Positions 36,707-47,800 are shown, counted from the stretch's first letter. The stretch: DNA of 64,000 nucleotides from Cyanidium caldarium (GCA_026184775.1 JANCYW010000012.1:1-64000), one strand, 5' to 3'. A program made the numbers and translations. The notes: generated by a model from the sequence alone, not told the origin.

Positions 36707-37142
36707 GCCGCGCGCTCCTGAACTCACGAACGGTTGCCGCGCCAGCAACCCTGACTCCCCATCAACTCCCGCAACAGTATCACTCCGAATCAGACACACG
36801 CTTCTCGAGGGAGTGGATCACGCCGCGATACCACCGGCGGCGTCGATAACGATCGCCGCGGGTCCCGCACCGATGCGCGGCCTCCTGGATGGGCCGACCA
36901 CAATCTCCCCGCGCGCCAATCACCACCACAGAATGAAAGGGATCGATGCGAGGGCCCTGTCACAGGCGAGATTTTTGTGTCCCTTACGGATGAGGGTTTT
37001 GGTTAGGGATTTTCGGGAAAGCGGAGGAAATCCGGTCGCCTGCATGCGACTGGCCTGCTCGCCGTGGAGAGCGCAATGTGGCCGGCGGCACTTTCCGCAT
37101 TTATCGCGAACGAGGCACTCGCGGTGCGCTCTCGCTCGTGTT
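36707..37142. other. intergenic region between same-strand genes
   Basis: 436 bases between the B56 start and the MCMBP stop. No supported gene or repeat. It probably holds the B56 promoter and the MCMBP 3' end. Confidence 0.6.
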
Positions 37143-38675
37143 TCACCCTCCCCGTTCGTCTCGCACCCGCTCCAGGCGAGCAGCTTCGCGGGCACGCATT
37201 CGAGACCAGCGCTCGAGTGTTAGAGCCTCTTCTCGATGCGCCCGCGCCTCTAGGGACGCGAGGCGCAGCCACCGCTGCAGTGTGCCCGGTTCGCATATGT
37301 CTGGATGGTCGCGGCGCTCCTGCACGTAGTCGCGTTCGATGTGCTGTGCCATGGCGTCGTCGATGCGCGGCCAGGGTGCACGTTGTAAATGCGCCAGCAC
37401 CGCTCGGCACCGCGCATCCACGGGCACGTCAAGTGCCTGGTCGGGTGACAGTGGTGGCAGCGGGAGGCGCACATCGGCGACGCTCAGCGCGTTTTGGCTG
37501 CTGGCCAGCAGGCCGCGTCCACAGGTTATGAGAATGAGGGGGATATCCACCTCCACGCGGACGCCGCTGGTATAGTCGTACTGGTAGCGCACCGTCTGGT
37601 CGCGCACCAGTTCCAACAAGGCACGCACATTACGAACGCCGACTTCGTTCAGCTGCCCGCCGTTCTCCTCGAGCGTCGTCTCGTCCAGCACCACGAGCGT
37701 GCCACGCGGCAGCTGCAGCGGTGCCCTCTCCAGCCGGTTGGTACCGTAATCTTTGCGTGGCGTCCATTCGCGCGCATTCAACGCCGTCACCGACACCTCC
37801 AGGGCGACGCAACGCGGCGCCAGCGCCTGCAAGCCTTGCGTCAGCCAATGAGCCGTGTGCCGCGCCACGGTCCGCGGCGTCGACGGCGGCAGCGACAGAT
37901 GCAGCGAGCACCGGCTGGCCGGCGGCGACGCGCTCGAGGACAACAGCGTCAGCAGGAGGTAATGCGCCAGCAGCGGGTCGTTTTGCGGCAGCATCGGCGC
38001 CAGGGCCTTGTGCACCAGAAACGCATAAGCGTCGGTGGACGGGGACGCGTCCTCGTCGTTCTCGCCGGCATCCACTGGAGCATTCCACTTCGCATGCGTG
38101 CCGTGACGCACGCATACACGCCAGTGCCTCACGTGAATGCATGGCAGGCGGGCCCACACGTCCATCAAACCATCCGTTTCGGTTGCGTGCTCATCGAGTT
38201 CGGCAGTCGGGGAGGAGAGCACGCCGACGACTTCCACAATATCGTTCAGCGAGCGCACCCAATCATCGGCGCCCGGGAAGCACGCCACGACTTCAGAGAG
38301 TGCACGCGAGGCGGCGCTGGCGCCGTTCGTGAGGGCGTGTCCGTTGGCCGCCGTCTCCGTCTGCCTGCCACGATCCACCAAACTCCTCTCCCGTTCTCCC
38401 TCACCGGGCACGGGCACCAACACCACGGGAGTTTGCTCGAGCCACGCTTCGTCTCCCGCCCCGCGCAGGTACTGAGTCGGTCCGACGTCTTGCACCATGC
38501 CACGGCAGCGCACCAACCGCGCATCCGCATCGAGGGAGCCGGCGCTCGGCGTCGACTGCGCCGAGTCGCAAGCCCACGGCGGCAGGACGTCGCAAGTCTC
38601 CAAGCGCAACTGTCCCATGAAAGAAGTGTTGCCCTTGTGAGGGCTGACGTCCCTCGTTGGCGAATGGAGTGTCAT
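37143..38675 (-). CDS. MCMBP: MCM-binding protein (MCMBP/ETG1)
   Basis: 510 residues of the MCMBP family, which binds MCM3-7 in place of MCM2 and supports MCM complex assembly and unloading during replication. Matches: VRCRGMVQDVGPTQYL, IVEVVGVLSSP, HYLLLTLLSS, the Arg/Thr-rich region around LVVLDETTLEENGGQL (a Walker-B-like segment of a degenerate AAA fold), VDIPLILITCGRGLL, and the helical end with REEALTLERWSRM. Low-complexity inserts separate the blocks. The ATG at 38675 keeps the family-like opening; 38720 is an alternative. It is head-to-head with the PRONE gene, and a perfect E2F-type site lies 57 bases upstream. Confidence 0.85.
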   Translation of the reverse strand: MTLHSPTRDVSPHKGNTSFMGQLRLETCDVLPPWACDSAQSTPSAGSLDADARLVRCRGMVQDVGPTQYLRGAGDEAWLEQTPVVLVPVPGEGERERSLVDRGRQTETAANGHALTNGASAASRALSEVVACFPGADDWVRSLNDIVEVVGVLSSPTAELDEHATETDGLMDVWARLPCIHVRHWRVCVRHGTHAKWNAPVDAGENDEDASPSTDAYAFLVHKALAPMLPQNDPLLAHYLLLTLLSSSASPPASRCSLHLSLPPSTPRTVARHTAHWLTQGLQALAPRCVALEVSVTALNAREWTPRKDYGTNRLERAPLQLPRGTLVVLDETTLEENGGQLNEVGVRNVRALLELVRDQTVRYQYDYTSGVRVEVDIPLILITCGRGLLASSQNALSVADVRLPLPPLSPDQALDVPVDARCRAVLAHLQRAPWPRIDDAMAQHIERDYVQERRDHPDICEPGTLQRWLRLASLEARAHREEALTLERWSRMRAREAARLERVRDERGG

Positions 38676-39133
38676 GCCGCGGCGAGTGGAGGACAGCGGG
38701 CAACGGCGCTCTGTTGGCATCGGCGACGCGATTCCCGCCAAAATCGGTCGGCAACCCCGCTCCCGAAGCCGTGGCTCCCGGTGTGCTTCCGCGTCCATTG
38801 CCCTGTGTATTGCAGTGCATAGGAAGAGGGCTCATGACGCAGGCATTTTCGTGTATGCTCTGCAATGCCTCTGCACCCTCATGCTGTGCTTTCTTCTCTC
38901 CACGAGCACGCCACCCTGTGAGACCCTCTGGCGACTTCGCTGTCGACCCGTATCACACCCCTCCCCGGTTCCCAGCGGCCTCCCAGCCACTCCTCACCTC
39001 CTTTCCCCGCCAAATTGTAACGGTCACCCTGGCGGACACGCGTCGTGCAGCGAAACGCCGGACGAGGCGGCGCGGCTGCGGAAACGGTTCTCCGATTCTG
39101 CGGTTCTCGGTTCACGGCCTTTTCAAACCGCTC
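38676..39133. other. divergent intergenic region, MCMBP / PRONE genes
   Basis: 458 bases. Apart from the E2F-type site no feature is supported. The frame of the downstream gene is open through most of it but without coding character. Confidence 0.6.
38732..38742 (-). promoter_or_regulatory. E2F/DP-type site TTTGGCGGGAA
   Basis: The minus strand reads TTTGGCGGGAA, the full E2F consensus, 57 bases upstream of the MCMBP ATG and 392 upstream of the PRONE gene's. An 11-base exact match is expected by chance about 0.03 times in 64 kb on both strands at equal base frequencies. MCM-related genes are classic E2F targets in plants and animals, and cyanidiophytes have an E2F/RB pathway, so function is plausible. 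Confidence 0.6.
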
Positions 39134-41739
39134 ATGGCCACACCGACCAAAACTGGGTCGGGGCTGCCACCGCGCACGCCACGATCAACCCAGCAGGAGA
39201 TGAGTGCTGCTCTCGCCAGCACCGACAGTGACCGATCCGGCCGCGAACCGACCCGCGGCAGCTCCACCACCACGCCGACCCGCGCGGGCGAGCCACGACG
39301 GTACTCCACGGCGTTCCGGCAGGGCACCGTGCAGCCGCCAGGAAAACTAGAGTCGGCACGGGCATCGGTGGTGCTAGCGCGGCTACTGGCGGAGGATGCG
39401 GCGGCGGCAGAGGCGCGCGAGGCGTACGAGGCCGCCTACGAGCGGTACTTTGCGTCGGTGGATGCGTTGTTCCGTGCGGTGAGCGCCCTGGATGAGCACA
39501 ACGAGGCCAACGAGCTGGCGGCCATCCGCGCAGCGCCCGTCAGCCCCACGGCACTGGAGGTGGACGAGGAGGCCGTGACGCTGCGCGAGGTGTGCAACAC
39601 CCAGATCGAGGCGTTGATCGCCCGCTGCGAGGCACTGCGTGAGTTTATGTACGAACAGACCGCGGCGACGACGGCCGCAGCCTCCGACGCTTCCGCATCG
39701 GATCGCTCGGGCAGCGATGCTGCCGATCAGGACGGCGACGGTCATAGCAGCGGATGGACGGACAGCGGTGCACCGGCAGCGGTGGCCGCCGCACGCGTGC
39801 GCCGGCGATGTTCCGAGCGCGACAGCGGCGACGCGGCGGTGAGCCAAGACTTGCGCGCGCGCTTCGAGGCCTGTCGCTTAATGCAGAGCGAGCTCGAGCG
39901 CAGCCGCTCGGCCGCCTGGGCCATCGCCGCCACCTACGATGGGCGCGCTGCCGGCGAGACCGCCGCACTGCCCGCCGCCAGCAAACCTGAACGCCGCGCC
40001 GAAGGCGACAAGGAAAACCAGGCGAGTGCGCCGTGCAGCCCTGCTCGGCCCGACGAGACCACCACGTTGCCGGACACGACGGCCGACAGCCACGGCAGCT
40101 CCCATCATGACAGTATGCGCGCCAAGACGCTCATTCAACAGGAGCTGGCGCGCCGCTTCACCGAAATGCGCACCGCCGCCCACCCCGCCGAGGTGCAAGC
40201 GCTTGCCGGCGAGACGGCGACAGCGCCCGCTCGCCGGGCCGCCGCCTACGAGGAGACTTTCGACACCACCTTCTCCTCGACCTACCACTCCAACCAATCG
40301 TCGCTGACGCGCTCGCGTTACGAGGCCATGAAGGAGCGCATCGCCATCATGAAGGAGCGCCTGGGCAAAATCGTGCTCGCCGGCAGCTCGCCCGCCACCT
40401 ACACCGACGGCACCCTGACCATACCCTCGTCGTCGGCATCGTCGCTGGGCACGCCCACCCCACGCATCTCCGGCAATCGCCGCAGCCGCAGCCGCGGAAG
40501 CAGCAGCGGCGCTGCCTGCACCTCCCCTGATGCCACCGGCGCCGCCTCCAACGCGCTGCAACTCAGCCACGCCATCACCAATCTGCACGCCGGCACTTTT
40601 GGCGAGTTCAAACGGCTGGAGCCGCTGCCGACCGCCGCCGCCTCCAAGTGGAGCATCGAGATCGACTTTCTGCTCTCGCCGTGCGAGCAGATCATCATCC
40701 GGGTGCCCGGCACCCGCTCGCTGCCCGATGGCCGCCAGGTGGAGGTGCTGGAGAATCGCCTGCGGCCCGATATCGACGAGTTTCTGCCCAAGCTGCGCGG
40801 CATGGACGCGGCCATGCGCGACATGCTCAAATCGTTTCGCGAGCTGCGCCAGCTGGTGCAGTATGGAGCGGAGCTCGGCGACACCACCGCGACGACGATG
40901 ACGACAACGACGTCGTCCGAGCCGAGCGCCGCCAAATGGTGGCTGGATCGGCCGCGGGTACCGTCCGGCGGATTGCCGCCCGGCGTGCAGGCGCTGCTGC
41001 GGCGCACCTGGCACGAGGCCAACGACATCCGCCAGATGGCCCGCAGCATCAACGATCGCGTGTTGCGCTCCATACCGCTGCCGGAGCGCGAGTACTCACG
41101 GCACTGCTTCGGACTCGACATCACCGAAACGTCCACGTCCGCACTGGCCGCGCTCACCCGCCGCTCCGTCGAGCGCGAGCCCCGCGTGCGCGACATCCTC
41201 CCGCCGGACCTCTACGCCGCCGTCACCAGCGATGCCAACTTTAGCGCAGTCACATATGCGCGCCAGGCGGTGTTGCGGCTCGACGAGCACGCACCGCTGC
41301 CGTCGTGGGATGACGAGTCCGCCAACGCGCGCCTCACCGATCTGGCGGAGCGGTTGGAGCGCGCCGAGTTTGTGTATTGCGTCAAAATCGACAAACACAC
41401 CGGCCGACACCGTTTCGGCACGCCCTGGAAGCGGAACAAGCTCGAGACGTACTACGCCGCCCGACGGCGGTGCAAACGCGGCGCGCACGCCCTGCGCGAA
41501 TCGTTCCCGGGCATCAGCCAGACGTCGCGCGACCAGACGCGCATCCGCTTCAATCGCGACGTCGGCACCGCGGTCTTGGAGGCGTACTCGCGGGTGTTGG
41601 AGGCGCGCGCCGCCGCCGTCGCCAGCCGCGTGGCCCTGGTGCTGGAGGCCGATCGGCGCGAGACCGGCACCCAGCGCAACAGTTCCGCCCGCGGCGCCGG
41701 CCTCGTCCTCAGCGCCGCGAGACACTCGCCGAACACCAT

Positions 41740-41790
<51 letters not shown>

Positions 41791-41869
41791 CTCCCAAGAG
41801 CCGTCCGCCTGGCGCCGCCGCTGGTGGACGCTCGTCGACGACAAACGCACCGACCACGAAACGCTCTAG
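39134..41869 (+). CDS. PRONE-domain protein (RopGEF-type Rho GTPase exchange factor)
   Basis: 911 residues. About residues 398-840 align by eye, block by block, with the plant PRONE domain that activates ROP GTPases. The blocks are YEAMKERIAIMKERLGKIV, LSHAITNLHAGTFGEFKRLE, EVLENRLRPDIDEFLPKL, LRGMDAAMRDMLKSF, AKWWLDRPRVPSGGLPPGVQ (the WW region), MARSINDRVLRSIPLPE, LRESFPGISQTSRDQTRIRF and NRDVGTAVLEAYSRVLEARA. A low-complexity insert of ~70 residues follows the first block and another precedes the WW block. The N-terminal ~390 residues are disordered with two coiled-coil-like helices. The C-terminus carries Pro and Ser runs from CCG/TCG repeats. The ATG at 39134 follows the divergent promoter. 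The substrate would be a Rho/Rac-type GTPase. Confidence 0.85.
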
Positions 41870-41879
41870 AGCGCACCTC

Positions 41880-43970
41880 TCACCGGGCGCGCATACTGCC
41901 GCCACCTCGATTCCGCAAACACGTCTCGTACATATTCGCATCCAGCCGTAGCAACAGCGCCTGCAACTGCTGCGTCAGCTGCTGCACTCGGCCCTCCCAG
42001 TGGTGTGCGTTGATGCGGATGGCGCGTACCAGCGGCGGATACGTCCGTTGCGGATGCCGCAGCAGCGCGCCGCGACACCAAGACACATTGCGCGGCGGTC
42101 GATACCTGGCGCCGGCCGTGCCGCGCCGCGCAGACGCCGCCACCGCATTGGCACTGGCGCGCACACTCCAGTCGGATATCGCCCCCGCCTCGGTTATCAA
42201 CGACGCACCCATCGATACCAGATTCGGCGCGGATCGCTCCTCCCCCTCCTCCTCGTCGTCGTCGTCGTCGTTGTCGTCATCGTCCTGATCCAGCAGCAGC
42301 GCCAACGACTCCTCGGCAATGTCCCGGTGCGGCGAGGTGACGCAGCCGGCCAGGCGACGAAACACCGCCGCCACAAACGCCGCCTCGTCGTGGTCGACAT
42401 CGACCGCCCCATCACTGCCCGGTCGTCGCCAGCGTCGTCGACGGGAACCGTCGGGCAGTGCCGTCACCCCCGCACGACACCCCCGACACACCTCCAACAG
42501 CAGCGCCATCTCCTCCAGATACTGCGACTCCTTGCGGCAGTTGGTGCGCGGCCAGTGCCGCAACAGAAACCACACCGTGGTGCGCGCCAGCTCCGGCTCC
42601 CGATCGGCAAACTGCAACGCACACTCGCTCAGCTCGCGCGCATACACCACATACCCCCGCGGTGCATGCAATGGCAACAGCGCCTGCACATAGAACAGCG
42701 TATTCTCCGGTTTCAACGGCCGCGACAGTCCGCGCGCGATCAGCTGCAACACCTGCAGCAGATCCGGCAGGCCGCGCACCCATCCGGCATGCGCCACGGT
42801 GTCAAAGCGGTACGGCAGGCAGATGTCGCGGCGGATGCGATCGCGGATGAGCGCGCGCAGATCGCGGAACCGCGCGTACAGCCGATGCAGACACGCCTTG
42901 ACGTATTCGCGCTCGTACGGCGGGGTGTTGAAGAGGCGCAATACGGCGGGCACCAGTTGTTGCCACAGATCGACGCGTTCACGCGACGCCAGCGTCACGA
43001 CGGCAGCGTTGCGTTGTTGGCGCACGTCGGTGTCGGTGCGTTCCGGGTCCAGATACTCCAGCAGAAGCGTGTACACGGCCTCGGTGTGGGGCCACAGCGG
43101 GTCGGCGGCGTTTCCCTGGGGATCGGATTGGTTGCTGTTGGCGCCGTTGGCGACGGCCGTGGGAGTGAACACGCTGCGGCCGCTGTGATGGCTGTGGCAT
43201 TCCAGCGAGCTCAGCTCCACATCGTCATCCGCCAGGCTCCAGTACTCGTCGGCGGACATTGGGGGCGGGTCGCGGCGTGCCAGGTGATTGTACACCAGCA
43301 CGGTGACCGCTCGGTAGATGCGGGCGTTGGGCGCGAGTGCGTCGGTGCAGGCCTCGACCCACTCCACCAGTTCTAGTAGGGCGTCCAGGCGCGTCTGTCG
43401 TTGGGCGCGGGCGGACGGCGATGTGTCCCATCGGGTGATGGGCGTGGCGCACGATTCCAGCTGCACCAGAAACTCGTCGCTGTTGCGGATGCCGCTGCGG
43501 CGGCGCGGAGACACGCTGGCACCGGTGTCCGACGAGGAGTGGGAGCGGCGGGAGGAGGAGCGCGACCGCCGATCCAGCATCGGCTGCGGCAGCAGGGAGC
43601 GACCGCGGTTCGCGGCGACCGCGGTCGTCGCCAGACGTTGTTGCTGTTGCTGTCGTTGCGCCTGCCACGCCGGCAGGTTGTCGATGTCCACCCCGGCATC
43701 TGCCAGTTTCGGGTGTCGCGCCGTCGCCTCATCGCCCACGTCCAGACGCAGATCGATGCGCCGGCGCCAGCGTCCCCAGCCGTCTGGCGCCGGCGCATTC
43801 GTGGCGGAAGGAGATGCGGTCGCGGTGTCGTCTCCCGGCAGTTGCGCCTCCGCCGCTGCTACCACTGCTGCCGGTGCCAAGAAACGCTCCTCCAAGCGTG
43901 AGCGACGGGCGCTGCTGCGGTCATCGGGCACCGCCGCCGCCACATGCCGCAGTGGGCTGGTGGTCACCGA

Positions 43971-44003
<33 letters not shown>

Positions 44004-44525
44004 TTCGCTCTCGGACTCGGAGGCGCTCAACGACGCCGGCCACTGCGGTGAGGCACTCCGCACCATCCGTAACGATCGCTCCAGATGCCGTGAAGAAGTT
44101 GCCGCCACGTCCGCATCATCTTGGTACGCCTCGTCGGCCGTAGAGTCCGAGGATGCCGACGACTCTTCCCAGTCGTTCTCGTGGTCCACCACCGTCAGCC
44201 GATCCAGCGCGGTCACCGCGTGGTACGACGGCGGCGCCGGCGGCAACACCGGTGGCGGCAGCAGTCGCCGCTCGCTCTTCGTCTCCGCGCCCGCTAGTGC
44301 ATTCTGAGAACGCCCGTCTCTTCCCGTGGCAGCGGCAGCAGCAGCAGCAGCAGCAGTGGGCGCCGGAGCACCGGACGACCCGGCGGCCGTCGGAGTGCCG
44401 GCCCCGGACCCGCGACCCCACTTGCTGTGGGCGCTCTTCCCGCCGGACGCCTGCCCACCGCCCTTGCCTGGCCTGCCCGAACCCTCCTTGCCGCCTTTTC
44501 GACCCCGTCCAAACAACCGAAACAT
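41880..44525 (-). CDS. PP2A regulatory subunit B56 (B'), second divergent paralogue
   Basis: 881 residues. B56 superhelix from about 475 to the end: PLWPHTEAVYTLLLEYL, RLFNTPPYEREYVKACLHRL, YARFRDLRALIRDRIRRD, PLKPENTLFYVQALLPLHAP, RGYVVYARELSECALQF and RHWPRTNCRKESQYLEEM. An Asp run (DDDDNDDDDDEEE) lies in the last third. The N-terminal ~470 residues are disordered and basic at first (MFRLFGRGRKGGKEG), with Ala and Asp runs. The last helices are degenerate compared with the gene at 33170, so this copy may bind substrate differently. Its start is a proper ATG; its stop is 10 bases from the PRONE stop. Confidence 0.82.
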
Positions 44526-45031
44526 GGCCCTTATGCTCTCTCCATGACGTCGGCCCTGAAAGGTTGTTGACGGAAAAACCGAGACACGGCAATAGCGTTG
44601 GCCGATAGCGACACGTCAGACTCTCTCCCAAAGGGTCCACCGAGGAAATATACCCGTAACGACACAATGAGCGAGGGAGAAGGCAGGATGAATCGTTACG
44701 GAGGCAAGGTGGGTGATCGAGCGAGTGCCGGTGAAGCGCCAGGGTGATGGCGGATACGGGTGTGTGGTGTGCGAGAACCTCCTCTCCGGGTTCGACCTCG
44801 TAGAATTCGTTCATCATTATGTGCCCAAGCACACGCACTCTCTCCCACATTTCCTCCAACACCATTTCTGGTCGTTCGCTTCTCTCCGGCATCACCCCTG
44901 TGCTCCCTTCCTATTTTCTACTCGACCAGATTCACCGGGACAGCGCGCGCCGGCGCGTTCGAACAGCGCGGAGACCGTTTTTGCGTTGACGGACACTTGT
45001 GGTCGCGGGGGTACCGCCTCGGCCGACCACA
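44526..45031. other. divergent intergenic region, B56 / four-TM genes
   Basis: 506 bases between two start codons. No gene, tRNA or repeat is supported. Confidence 0.6.
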
Positions 45032-45943
45032 ATGCATCGCAATGATCGAAGTGTGTTGGGGCGCAGTGGTGTCAGCTGGACAGGCAACGGTGTGGCGGGA
45101 TCGTCGGCAGGTGCGCTGTCCGGTTTGAACGAGTCGGCGGTGCCGGGCGCGGCCTGGAACGGCTCCCGCTCCCAACTGCACGATTCGTACGCCACGGCGG
45201 ATGCCGCCGTACCGCCGCCGCCGCCGCCCGCTTCCCTGCAGAGCGGCGACAGCGGGCACACCGCCGGATCGGGAGGGTGCGGATCGCTGGCGGCGTCGGC
45301 CGCCGCGTTGCGTGCCAAGGCGCTCTATTCGGAGCCGGCGACGGGGCCCGCCGCGGCCGCCGCCGAACCGGTGTGCCTGTGTCGCATGCGCGCCATCGGG
45401 GAGATGTCCTTCCAGACCTGGTACAGCTTCTCCAAATCGCTGCTGTACCTGCTGGAGTTTGTGTGGGCGATTGTGGTGTTCGGCGTGACCGCCAACACCA
45501 TCTACAAGGGCGACAGCTGTCCGTTGTCGGACAGCAACTCCACCGCCCTATGTCGGTATGCGATCGCGCTGGGCGTGGTCGGGTGGGTGCTGGTGCTCAT
45601 CATCGCCGCGGTGTATTTTGGGAGCAACGCCATCGGCCGCGGCCTGCCATTCCTGTACGAGGCGTTCGTGCACGCGTTTTTGGTGATATGGTGGTTCATC
45701 GGCAGCGTCATCATCAGCTCCAACCTGGGCTCGTCGTCGCCCAACCAGGCCAGCATCAACACCGTGGTGGCGTTCAGCTGGATGCTTTTCGTGTGGCACA
45801 GCGCGCACACCGGCATTTGCGTCGCGCAGTGGCGGCAGCCAGTCACGTTTGAGGATTTCGCCCCCAACGAGATGGAGATGCCCGGCGGCGCCGAGTCCGC
45901 CCGCACCTCACCCTCGCGTAACCACCGCCGCGCCAGCACGTAG
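45032..45943 (+). CDS. four-helix membrane protein, MARVEL-like
   Basis: 303 residues. The first ~105 are Gly/Ala/Pro-rich and disordered, with a short Cys motif (VCLCRM) before the membrane part. Four hydrophobic spans follow: LLYLLEFVWAIVVFGVTANT, YAIALGVVGWVLVLIIAAVY, AFVHAFLVIWWFIGSVIISS and TVVAFSWMLFVWHSAHTGIC. Two Cys in the first loop (SCPLSDSNSTALC) could pair. The topology, with both ends cytosolic and an acidic tail, is that of MARVEL/SCAMP/synaptophysin-like vesicle proteins, but I see no diagnostic motif. Same strand as the GATA gene downstream. Confidence 0.6.
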   Translation: MHRNDRSVLGRSGVSWTGNGVAGSSAGALSGLNESAVPGAAWNGSRSQLHDSYATADAAVPPPPPPASLQSGDSGHTAGSGGCGSLAASAAALRAKALYSEPATGPAAAAAEPVCLCRMRAIGEMSFQTWYSFSKSLLYLLEFVWAIVVFGVTANTIYKGDSCPLSDSNSTALCRYAIALGVVGWVLVLIIAAVYFGSNAIGRGLPFLYEAFVHAFLVIWWFIGSVIISSNLGSSSPNQASINTVVAFSWMLFVWHSAHTGICVAQWRQPVTFEDFAPNEMEMPGGAESARTSPSRNHRRAST

Positions 45944-46747
45944 GAGGAGAAGATCAGCGTCGTGGAAGGGAGCGCCTCGTAGCGTGTGCGCGGGCGGCAA
46001 AGCGGTGGAAGCGTGGGCTGGGTGGAGGCAATTTCGAGGTATTGCCCTGACAAGTTTATGGTGATTCAACTCGTGTATAAACGACGATCTGCGCACCGTC
46101 CACCGTTGTGCAACTCGTCGCCGATCGCCATCTTCCCTGCGACGCAACTCCGGCGCCACGTCCGCAACACCATCTCCCATTTTCCCGGCTCCCCGTCGCA
46201 TCAGCGCCGCTGCCCACACCTCGCCTCACAACCGCCTTCCCCGGCTCGCCCCCCCGCGGCCAACCGTTGCACCTCCGCCACACGCTGCGCTGGGATCCGC
46301 AGCGATCTCGCGACCGTTTCAAATCGCGCTCCAGATTTCGCGTTCGCGGCGTTTCGTGCGATTTCCGAGGGCCGACCCAAAGCGCCCCGCCCGAGATACT
46401 TCACGCTGGCGGCTCGGGGATGGTGTTGTTGTTGTCGGCGGCGGGGTTGTCGCGGAGGTGACACACGAGCGAGCTTGTGGTTGTGCGTGCTCGAAGCGCA
46501 TCCGCAATCACAGTCGCGGATTAAGGAGTGCGCGAGAAGAGGGAGCGTGCGTGGGAGTGCTGTGTTGGCAGGTGAAGCGGACTGCAGAGACGGCGCCGTG
46601 GGGTGTGTGTGCGGGGAGATCGCTCGCGCGCCAGCGACGACCGCGACGCTCCACCCGGTCCGTTCAGGGCAGCACCGCGAAGACTCGCGTGGAGGCGAGC
46701 GCCTACCTGCGCTGACGCGCTCTGTATGTGAGCGAGTGGGGGACAGC
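45944..46747. other. region upstream of the GATA gene
   Basis: 804 bases between two same-strand genes. The GATA gene's frame is open from about 45986, but the translated part is Arg/Ser/Cys-rich and not protein-like. I see no other gene and read it as 5' region. Confidence 0.5.
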
Positions 46748-47737
46748 ATGTCCCGAGTCGACTCGACGATGTGGGCTGGCGAGTTACCGGTGGCAGCGTG
46801 GCCGGCAGACGGCGCGGCCGAGTGGCCTGTCGAAGGGGGTGATTTGGACGCCAAGGCCGGTGTGGTGACGGTGAGCGAGTCGTCGGCGTCGCAAAGTCTC
46901 TCGCCCGGGGCGCCGACGGCGGCGCCAGCGGCCGCCCAGGGTGGCGTTAGGTGCCCGGGAGCGGCCACCGCAGCGCCTCCGACTCCGCGTGCGCCAATGC
47001 TCGAACCGGCGGTCGTAACGTCCGCCAAAGAGCATGACGCAGCAGCTATGAGTACGGGACCGCAGTGTTTGCAGTGCGGTGCCACCGAGACGCCGCTGTG
47101 GCGATCCGGACCGCTGGGCCCGAAGACGCTCTGCAATGCCTGCGGCGTGCGCTACAAGAAGCGCCTGCACGGCGTCGGCGCCGGATTGGCGGGCGGCCGG
47201 CGCCACAGTGAGTCGGGGCAACGCTCGCGCCCCATCAAAGTGCAGGGCGGACCGGCGACGACGACGCATGCCCGCAAGCCCCGCTGGGATGAGGCCGCGC
47301 GCAAGCCGGGCGCCCACTGGAGCACCGCAGAGACGCTGCGACATCGAGGTGGCGCGTCGGGAGCAGCTCGCGCCGAACGGCGACCCGAACGTCATGCGAC
47401 GGCGGCCGCTGTGCCGGGATGGATCGAGGACATGACCCCGCCGCCGTCATCCTCGGCGCCGTACTGGGCGATGGTGGCGGGCGCGTCGGTCACTTCACCG
47501 CGACTCGCCGGCGTTCACGCGCCCGGCACCCACGCCCCGACGCGACATTCCCCGCGCGAACCGCCGCACCGGCCCGACGACGACTACTACCCGTACACCC
47601 TGTTCGACGCCGACGCGCACCACTCGTTCGGCTTTTACTGCCTGCACGAAGCCGAGCTGCCCAAACGCCTGTCGGCCCCGGTCAACGACACCGACTGGGC
47701 GCGCAAACACTACTTCATTGAACGGCCGACGTACTAA
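46748..47737 (+). CDS. GATA zinc-finger transcription factor
   Basis: 329 residues with one GATA finger at about 102-127: [20 protein letters not shown] then [12 protein letters not shown]. The spacing Cys-x2-Cys-x18-Cys-x2-Cys is that of the plant/fungal type. A basic tail (KKRLHG) follows. GATA factors bind GATA-core DNA; in algae and plants they act in light, nitrogen or stress responses. The rest is low-complexity until a C-terminal His/Tyr/Phe-rich segment ([20 protein letters not shown]) that may be an activation or interaction region. The ATG at 46748 is an in-frame Met before the first folded part; the frame opens earlier, so the start is uncertain. Confidence 0.88.
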   Translation: MSRVDSTMWAGELPVAAWPADGAAEWPVEGGDLDAKAGVVTVSESSASQSLSPGAPTAAPAAAQGGVRCPGAATAAPPTPRAPMLEPAVVTSAKEHDAAAMSTGPQCLQCGATETPLWRSGPLGPKTLCNACGVRYKKRLHGVGAGLAGGRRHSESGQRSRPIKVQGGPATTTHARKPRWDEAARKPGAHWSTAETLRHRGGASGAARAERRPERHATAAAVPGWIEDMTPPPSSSAPYWAMVAGASVTSPRLAGVHAPGTHAPTRHSPREPPHRPDDDYYPYTLFDADAHHSFGFYCLHEAELPKRLSAPVNDTDWARKHYFIERPTY

Positions 47738-47769
47738 CTGCCGCGCGCCCCATCACCAAATGCGAGCAA

Positions 47770-47770
<1 letters not shown>

Positions 47771-47800
<30 letters not shown>
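47771..47800. repeat. (GTC)10 microsatellite, intergenic
   Basis: Ten perfect GTC units in the 146-bp gap between the convergent GATA and RPC2 genes. The same trinucleotide recurs inside many coding regions of this window. Confidence 0.9.

Noticed and set aside
39878-41014. Minus-strand frame inside the PRONE gene
   Set aside because: Gly/Arg/Ala-rich shadow; the + strand carries the conserved domain.
46201-47136. Minus-strand frame over the GATA gene's 5' part
   Set aside because: Ser/Ala/Arg-rich with no motif and antisense to the zinc-finger gene.
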